A DNA stretch of 48,544 bases from an uncultured Eubacteriales bacterium (lineage in GTDB: Bacteria; Bacillota; Clostridia; Lachnospirales; Lachnospiraceae), in contig ONBN01000009.1 of NCBI GenBank assembly GCA_900316115.1, forward strand, positions 1-48,544, given 5' to 3'. A program made the translations under genes and the position numbers. How positions within the stretch are numbered: the stretch's first letter is position 1; every line of letters begins with the position of its first letter. The notes beneath the pieces are model-generated. The model was given only the letters and a program-made list of their open reading frames with translations, was not told the origin of the DNA and ran no database searches. Shown one piece after another: positions 43,370 to 48,544 of the stretch.

Positions 43370-44740
43370 ATGAAAAATCTAACATTGGAAAATATTGCGA
43401 AGGTCTGTGGCGGCGTTTACCATGGGCCTGAAAATAAAAAGAATACAGAGGTTTCCTCTATTACTACAGACAGCCGGCAGATACAGTCGGAAGGTCTGTT
43501 TGTGCCCATTGTAGGGGAGCGTGTGGATGGTCATAAGTTTATTCCACAGGTAATGGAAAAGGGCGCTCTTGCCACATTATCCGAAAGACCTTTGGAAGGA
43601 GCACAGTATCCTTATATACAGGTGCAGTCTTCCCTCCAGGCTGTGAAGGACATTGCAGAATTTTATCTGCAGCAGCTGGGGATCCCGGTGGTTGGTATTA
43701 CCGGCAGTGTAGGGAAAACAAGCACAAAGGAAATGATTGCTTCTGTGCTGAAGGAAAAATACAAAACCCTGAAAACCCAGGGGAACTTTAATAATGAACT
43801 GGGACTTCCGCTTACTGTGTTCAGGCTGCGTGAGGATGATCAGATCGCAGTCCTTGAAATGGGGATCAGTAATTTTGGGGAAATGACCCGACTTGCAAAG
43901 ATCGCCAGACCGGATACCTGTGTGATCACCAATATCGGTACCTGCCACCTGGAGTTTCTGGGGGACCGGGACGGAGTATTAAAGGCCAAAACAGAGATCT
44001 TCCAGTATGTGAAGCCTGATGGTCACATTGTGCTTAACGGGGATGATGACAAGCTGTGCACAGTAAAAGAATACAATGGTATAAAGCCTGTATTTTTCGG
44101 CCTGGATCAGGGGCTTTCCATCTATGCAGATGAGATAAAAAGTCTGGGACTGAAAGGGATGTCCTGCAGGATCCATATGGGAGAAGAAAGCTTTCAGGTA
44201 AGGATCCCCATGCCTGGCCAGCACATGATCTATAATGCACTGGCAGCAGCTGCTGTTGGCAGGATCTATGGACTGACCATTCCTCAGATCTGTCAGGGAA
44301 TCGAAAGCTATGAGTCTATCAGCGGCAGGTTCCATATGATCGATACAGAGAAATACCTGATCGTAGACGACTGTTATAATGCCAATCCTATGTCCATGAA
44401 AGCATCCCTGGATGTATTAAAGGACGCAGAAGGCAGGAAGGTGGCAGTTCTTGGCGATATGGGTGAGCTTGGAGAGGATGAGATCGCTCTTCATGAGGGC
44501 GTAGGCAGCCATGCTGCAAAATGCGGGATCGATCTTTTGATCTGCAGCGGCAGCCTTTCAAAGTATCTGGCTGAAAAGGCAAAGCAGGAGAATCCGTCTC
44601 TTGATGTGATCTATGAGCCGGATCGTGAGGTTTTGATAAGCAAGATCGGAAGCTATGTAAAAGAAGGAGATACGATCCTTGTAAAGGCTTCTCATTTTAT
44701 GCATTTTGAAGAACTTGTAAATAAACTGCAGGAGGGCTGA
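43370..44740 (+). CDS. murF: UDP-MurNAc-tripeptide--D-alanyl-D-alanine ligase
   Basis: A 456-residue Mur ligase adding D-Ala-D-Ala to the UDP-MurNAc-tripeptide. The N-terminal MurF-specific domain (VSSITTDSRQIQSEGLFVPIVGERVDGH) is followed by the P-loop GITGSVGKTSTKEM, the NFNNELGLPLTVF motif and the C-terminal DDCYNANPMSMKASLDVL. It sits directly after ddl, which supplies its substrate, a common operon pairing. Confidence 0.95.
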   Translation: MKNLTLENIAKVCGGVYHGPENKKNTEVSSITTDSRQIQSEGLFVPIVGERVDGHKFIPQVMEKGALATLSERPLEGAQYPYIQVQSSLQAVKDIAEFYLQQLGIPVVGITGSVGKTSTKEMIASVLKEKYKTLKTQGNFNNELGLPLTVFRLREDDQIAVLEMGISNFGEMTRLAKIARPDTCVITNIGTCHLEFLGDRDGVLKAKTEIFQYVKPDGHIVLNGDDDKLCTVKEYNGIKPVFFGLDQGLSIYADEIKSLGLKGMSCRIHMGEESFQVRIPMPGQHMIYNALAAAAVGRIYGLTIPQICQGIESYESISGRFHMIDTEKYLIVDDCYNANPMSMKASLDVLKDAEGRKVAVLGDMGELGEDEIALHEGVGSHAAKCGIDLLICSGSLSKYLAEKAKQENPSLDVIYEPDREVLISKIGSYVKEGDTILVKASHFMHFEELVNKLQEG

Positions 44741-44747
44741 TGCCCGT

Positions 44748-44780
44748 GATACTGCTGGTCACTGGCTGGCAGTATCTTTT
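44748..44780 (+). terminator. Terminator after murF
   Basis: GATACTGC pairs with GCAGTATC, with weaker pairing inside, followed by TTTT. Confidence 0.85.
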
Positions 44781-44891
44781 GTAGGTGCGAAAATTGACAG
44801 GCAGACAGAGAATTTGACGAACGATTTTTATACCGCAGGTTCCTATTTCGGGGTATAATCTTTTTTAGCAAAAAGATATAAGGAGGAGCTT

Positions 44892-45485
44892 ATGGTAAAA
44901 AAAATCATGGATCTGTACGTGCTGCTTTATTGTATGGCAGGACTTGGTATCCTGGGCGCAGCAGGTATGCTTGCCACAAATCTTTCTTACAGAAGGATAA
45001 TCAGAAAAACAGGCCGCTTATCAAATTTAAAAGAGAAGTGGCTTAATTTATGGAAAACAAGAGACAGACTGCTGCATCGGATGAATCGTTTTGTATGGTA
45101 TTGTTCTTTGCTGTCTACAGCGTTCCTTGGACTGGCCTTTTATCTGACAACTGCCTATGACCTGGAAAAGGGCATGCCATTAATCTATTTGTATACAGGG
45201 ACTTTGGTTCCTGTGGTGCTGATGCTTTTCCGCTGGGGACTGGATTTTTCTTATAAAGAAAGTCTGGTGATGGGCACGCTGTCTGATTATATTGAGCAGA
45301 TGCGTACCTGGGTGGAGGAAATCCCTGAGAAGGAGAAAGCAGATCCGGTTTTGAAGGAGCAGGTGGTGGATAAGATCACAGCCAGCATCCGGCAGACCGC
45401 GGCATCTGGCAGTCATTTCAGCAAGATGCTTACACCTGAAGAGGAAGAGATCATGCGAGAGATCATACGGGAATTTATGGACTGA
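44892..45485 (+). CDS. Uncharacterised membrane protein
   Basis: A 197-residue protein with helices at about 8-29, 66-85 and 97-115, and a C-terminal soluble, charged part of about 80 residues (IPEKEKADPVLKEQVVDKITASIRQTAASG). I do not recognise a family. It has its own GGAGG site and is preceded by a TATAAT box at 44854-44859 without a clear -35. It lies alone between the wall genes and the dehydrogenase. Confidence 0.65.
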   Translation: MVKKIMDLYVLLYCMAGLGILGAAGMLATNLSYRRIIRKTGRLSNLKEKWLNLWKTRDRLLHRMNRFVWYCSLLSTAFLGLAFYLTTAYDLEKGMPLIYLYTGTLVPVVLMLFRWGLDFSYKESLVMGTLSDYIEQMRTWVEEIPEKEKADPVLKEQVVDKITASIRQTAASGSHFSKMLTPEEEEIMREIIREFMD

Positions 45486-45573
45486 AGCAAATATATTATG
45501 AAGTGAGTCATTACATTTGAGATACATATTATGAATCATTATATTGAAATACATATGAGAAGGAGATTACAGG

Positions 45574-46530
45574 ATGAAGATCGTAATATTGGAAGCAGAT
45601 AGCCTGGGAGAAGATATGGTATTTACTCCTTTTGAAGAGTTTGGGGAAGTGGTGATCTATCCTGCCAGTACCAGTGAACAGGTACCGGAGCGTGTAAAGG
45701 ATGCAGATGTGGTGATCGCCAATAAAGTGCCTATCTGTGAGGCAACTATCGGACAGGCGGAGAATCTGAAGCTGGTATGTCTGACTGCTACAGGGATCAA
45801 TAACCTGGATGGAGATTATCTGACTGCAAAAGGGATCGCTGCTTACAATGTAGCCGGATATTCCACCAACGGAGTGGCACAGCATACATTTGCACTGCTT
45901 TTCTATATTCTGGAAAAGCTGTCCTATTATGACCAGTATGTAAAATCCGGGGATTATGCACGAGGAAGCTGTTTTTTCCATTTTGGTAAAAGCTTCTGTG
46001 AATTGCAGGATAAGACCTGGGGGATCGTAGGGCTGGGAGCCATTGGAAGAAGAGTAGCGCAGCTGGCGGAAAGCTTTGGCTGCAAGGTGCTTTGCTATTC
46101 TGCATCAGGACATAAGTATGACAGCAAATGTGAGCAGACGGATTTTGATACTCTTCTGGCAAAGTCAGACTTTATTTCAGTCCATGCACCCTTAAATGAA
46201 TATACAGAGAACATGTTTACACTGGATGCTTTTAAAAAGATGAAGAATACAGCCATTTTTATTAATGTGGCAAGGGGAGCACTGGTAAATGAACAGGATC
46301 TGTATACTGCGCTGACTACAGATGAGATCGCAGGCGCAGCCCTGGATGTGCTTTGTAAGGAGCCTATGGATCCTGAGAATCCTCTTCTTAAGATCCAGGA
46401 CAGCACCAGACTGCTGATCACACCGCATATCGCCTGGGCTGCAAAAGAAACACGTTTCCGTGTAGTGGATGAGGTGGCAAAGAATATCCGCCGCTTCAGC
46501 CAGGGAGATACCACAAACCGGGTTTATTGA
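45574..46530 (+). CDS. D-2-hydroxyacid dehydrogenase
   Basis: A 318-residue NAD-dependent dehydrogenase. The nucleotide fold is GIVGLGAIGRRVAQLA near 150, and the catalytic Arg is in NVARGALVNE, the Glu in LCKEPM and the His in TPHIAWA. It could be a lactate, glycerate or hydroxypyruvate enzyme; the sequence does not settle this. The stop codon overlaps the end of the convergent kinase gene by seven bases. Confidence 0.88.
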   Translation: MKIVILEADSLGEDMVFTPFEEFGEVVIYPASTSEQVPERVKDADVVIANKVPICEATIGQAENLKLVCLTATGINNLDGDYLTAKGIAAYNVAGYSTNGVAQHTFALLFYILEKLSYYDQYVKSGDYARGSCFFHFGKSFCELQDKTWGIVGLGAIGRRVAQLAESFGCKVLCYSASGHKYDSKCEQTDFDTLLAKSDFISVHAPLNEYTENMFTLDAFKKMKNTAIFINVARGALVNEQDLYTALTTDEIAGAALDVLCKEPMDPENPLLKIQDSTRLLITPHIAWAAKETRFRVVDEVAKNIRRFSQGDTTNRVY

Positions 46531-47867
46531 AGCGGTGGCAGATCCTGCCAAAGCGGGATCATGATATCAATAAAAAATTCATTATCAACATGGGAGAACC
46601 GGGCAAAGCCATGATACTTTTCGGAGATTGCTTCGATAGAGGAAAGGCCGATCCCGCTTCCTCCCTGTCTATGTACGGGCAGATACTGCCCGTTTCTTTT
46701 ATTTACTTTTCCATCAAAATTATTGGTGGAAACAATACACAGATTCTTTTCATTTTCTACAGTAACGGACAGGTCATGGTATTTCAGACTGTCTGAGACG
46801 GTATTACATGCTTTCACAACATTTTCAAGAAGATTTCCCACCAAAGTACAAAGATCCACATCTCCTACAGGGATCTTGTAAGGAAGCTGGATTTTCCAAT
46901 GTGTATGGATCTGCTGATTCTGTGCTACCTGCTGATAGTAATTCAGCAGGGAATTTAAGGCATAGTTGTGGCAAAAATCACTGGTTTCCTTTATTGGCAG
47001 TGTTTTCATATATTCGTCCAGATAAGAACTGAGAGAAGCATATTCCTGCTCCTTTACAAGCCCCTGAAGTGTTACCACTGTCTGTCGGAAATTGTGGCGC
47101 AGTACAGCTGTCTGCTCCATATACTGCTGCTGTCTTTGATACAGGGATTCCTGCATGTTCATAAGCTGCAGCTTTCGAGAATTCTCTGCATTTGCCAGGA
47201 TGGTCCGGGCTACAAAATAGAAAACAAAATAAATAAAGCACAGCATGAAAAGCAGGCTTACCAGTATCTGCCAGAATACAATAAATACACGGTAAGAATA
47301 AAGCACCTGATAATTGTGGGGAATAATGACAATGTTCAGAAGAAAAAATGTACAGGAAACCAGAGCCATGGTATACCAGGGAGCATCTGCCTTCAGGGAA
47401 TGGACAAGTCTGCTTCCGTAATGGGCAACCGGCCATGCAAGGATCAGAACCAGAAGAAAGCTGCATCCACATTGAAAAAGACTGGCTTCCAGGCTGAAGC
47501 TGTCTGCCGGTGTATAAGGATGGAGCCAGGCGTCAAAGCCTCTGGAAAAATTACTGCAAAAAGCCATCAGTGCGCCGCACAGGCAGAATGTATTCAGGTT
47601 CTGGCTGAAGCGGGTGGTAAGAAGATGGTTATAGCCTGTAAAAAATATGATCATCAGAATACTGAATATGATGTTGGAGTCCACATGGAAGAGGAAATTC
47701 ACGCCGATCCCGACGGGCACCAGCACAGCAAAAAGCAGTAAGAATGTAAGGATCACGGATCTGCGCTGCCATTTCATATGCTGTCTCATAGGGAGAAAAC
47801 AGAATACGGCTGCGGGGATAATGGGCAGATAGGTGCAAAGCTCTAAAAGAAAATCCTGCAGGGTCAT
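46524..47867 (-). CDS. AgrC-like sensor histidine kinase (GHKL)
   Basis: A 447-residue sensor kinase with about six N-terminal helices (to about 220), then a coiled region and a GHKL core. The phospho-His region is LRHNFRQTVVTLQGL, the N box NLLENVVKAC, and the G box GGSGIGLSSIEAIS. The pattern fits the AgrC/VirS peptide- or quorum-type kinases. Its start codon overlaps the stop of the LytTR regulator gene (ATGA). No peptide-precursor gene is visible in the window. Confidence 0.88.
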   Translation of the reverse strand: MTLQDFLLELCTYLPIIPAAVFCFLPMRQHMKWQRRSVILTFLLLFAVLVPVGIGVNFLFHVDSNIIFSILMIIFFTGYNHLLTTRFSQNLNTFCLCGALMAFCSNFSRGFDAWLHPYTPADSFSLEASLFQCGCSFLLVLILAWPVAHYGSRLVHSLKADAPWYTMALVSCTFFLLNIVIIPHNYQVLYSYRVFIVFWQILVSLLFMLCFIYFVFYFVARTILANAENSRKLQLMNMQESLYQRQQQYMEQTAVLRHNFRQTVVTLQGLVKEQEYASLSSYLDEYMKTLPIKETSDFCHNYALNSLLNYYQQVAQNQQIHTHWKIQLPYKIPVGDVDLCTLVGNLLENVVKACNTVSDSLKYHDLSVTVENEKNLCIVSTNNFDGKVNKRNGQYLPVHRQGGSGIGLSSIEAISEKYHGFARFSHVDNEFFIDIMIPLWQDLPPLQ

Positions 47868-48448
47868 GTAAGCAGACTCCTTTCTGTCATCTTACGCCGG
47901 ATGGAGGAAAAGGTGTAATCCTCCCATTGCTGGCGGATCTTGGAAATCCTGCGTGTAGATACAGGAAGCTTCTGGCCACCGGAAAGAATGCATAAGTTGC
48001 TGTCAAAGCCGGAAATGTAATCCATGTTTACGAGGATCCCACGGTTGATCAGGCAGAAGCGGCTTTCATTTTCAAGGGGAGCAGTAAGCTTTGAAAAGCC
48101 GATCAGCGGATCATAACGGTTGCCCTTATGGTCGGTCACAATGGTACGGTGATCGTCAGAAAGAATGCTGACGATCTCTGTATAGGGAACCCGGATAGTC
48201 TGACGGCTGCAGGTAAATTCCAGGTACTGGATCTCAGTACGGAGAAGACGCATGGCATCACGGAGCACTCGGGAAATATCCTCCTGTGTGGCAGGCTTCT
48301 GAAGATAATCAAAAGCATGACAGCGGAATGCCTGGGGCAGATGGTCATTGCTGCTTGTAAGGAAAATGATCAGGCAGCTGTCATCCTGCAGACGGATCTG
48401 CTGGGCTGCTTCAATGCCTGTCAGTCCGTCCATGTAGATATCAATAAC
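47864..48448 (-). pseudogene. LytTR-family response regulator, 5' end truncated
   Basis: The remaining frame encodes the last half of a receiver domain (VIDIYMDGLTGIEAAQQI, then FLTSSNDHL and FDYLQKPATQED with the conserved Lys) and a complete LytTR DNA-binding domain at the C-terminus (residues LEFTCSRQTIRVPYTEIVSI onward). Continuing upstream, homology stops at 48448, exactly where an in-frame stop appears and unrelated AT-rich DNA begins. About 50 N-terminal residues, including the acidic pocket, are missing. A start at the internal ATG (48433) would give a receiver that cannot fold. The kinase gene behind it is intact. Confidence 0.75.
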
Positions 48449-48544
48449 TCAAACTTCGCACTTGAATAAGTGCTTATGCACCTTGAAAATTCAATAAATA
48501 TTGGCAATAAAATAGCATGAAACCATCTGGTTTGGTATAATTGA
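48449..48544 (+). mobile_element. Probable insertion-sequence end cutting the LytTR gene
   Basis: From 48449 to the window edge the sequence does not belong to the regulator. It begins with a perfect short hairpin (GCACTT-GAAT-AAGTGC, 48458-48473), is AT-rich, and ends with an extended -10 box (TGG-TATAAT, 48533-48541) pointing rightwards, as expected for the promoter of a transposase just past the edge. The transposase itself is not visible, so the element type is an inference. Confidence 0.4.

Noticed and set aside
46968-47741. Open frame of 257 codons on the plus strand opposite the AgrC-like kinase
   Set aside because: It has no ribosome site or family motifs and is the antisense shadow of a well-supported kinase gene.

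Overview
The window looks like chromosome of a Gram-positive gut anaerobe of the Lachnospiraceae (Blautia/Ruminococcus-like). The grounds are moderate G+C, strong GGAGG ribosome binding sites, sigma-A promoters, clostridial-type Rrf2 and Pst proteins, ribose-type ABC sugar transporters, BspA/InlB-type surface repeats and choline-binding-like wall repeats. The genus call is an inference from protein style. There are no rRNA genes, tRNA genes or CRISPR arrays.

Layout. 1-8386: the end of a ribose/rhamnose-type ABC sugar importer (permease, ATPase, second permease), a DeoR regulator, a rhamnulokinase-family kinase, an M24-fold protein without the usual metal ligands, a class II aldolase and a PHP-domain phosphoesterase. 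This reads as catabolism of a deoxy-sugar or related ketose whose identity is open. 8406-10080: an AT-rich insert bounded on its left by two terminators, holding a toxin-antitoxin pair (MqsR-like toxin, MqsA-like plus Panacea antitoxin) with its own promoter and operator. 10119-11710: cysK plus a CymR/IscR-like Rrf2 regulator. 11781-16053: pst phosphate operon, with a circularly permuted PstS and a pstC broken by an in-frame stop. 16399-18231: a large secreted surface protein.

18409-26454: a complete D-allose operon resembling E. coli als (LacI regulator, AlsA, AlsC, AlsE, AlsK, AlsB, RpiB, second ROK kinase). The pathway would be allose, allose-6-P, allulose-6-P, fructose-6-P. One palindromic operator core lies in front of both the regulator and the transporter genes. 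26485-30362 (minus strand): a GNAT acetyltransferase, then a two-component system with a very large histidine kinase. 30921-35900 (plus): type I pullulanase, TetR-type regulator, DUF308 membrane protein and a radical SAM enzyme. 36080-39255 (minus): wall-binding phosphodiester glycosidase, YitT protein and an RNA methyltransferase. 39431-46530 (plus): aminotransferase, L,D-transpeptidase, D-Ala-D-Ala ligase, MurF, a membrane protein and a D-2-hydroxyacid dehydrogenase. 46524-48448 (minus): an AgrC-like kinase and a LytTR response regulator whose 5' end is cut off by unrelated sequence running to the window edge, probably an insertion sequence.

The least expected items are the permuted PstS, the nonsense codon in pstC, the MqsR/Panacea module, a family of three related long-hairpin elements (16257-16369, 30515-30829, 32925-33054), and the truncated LytTR regulator.
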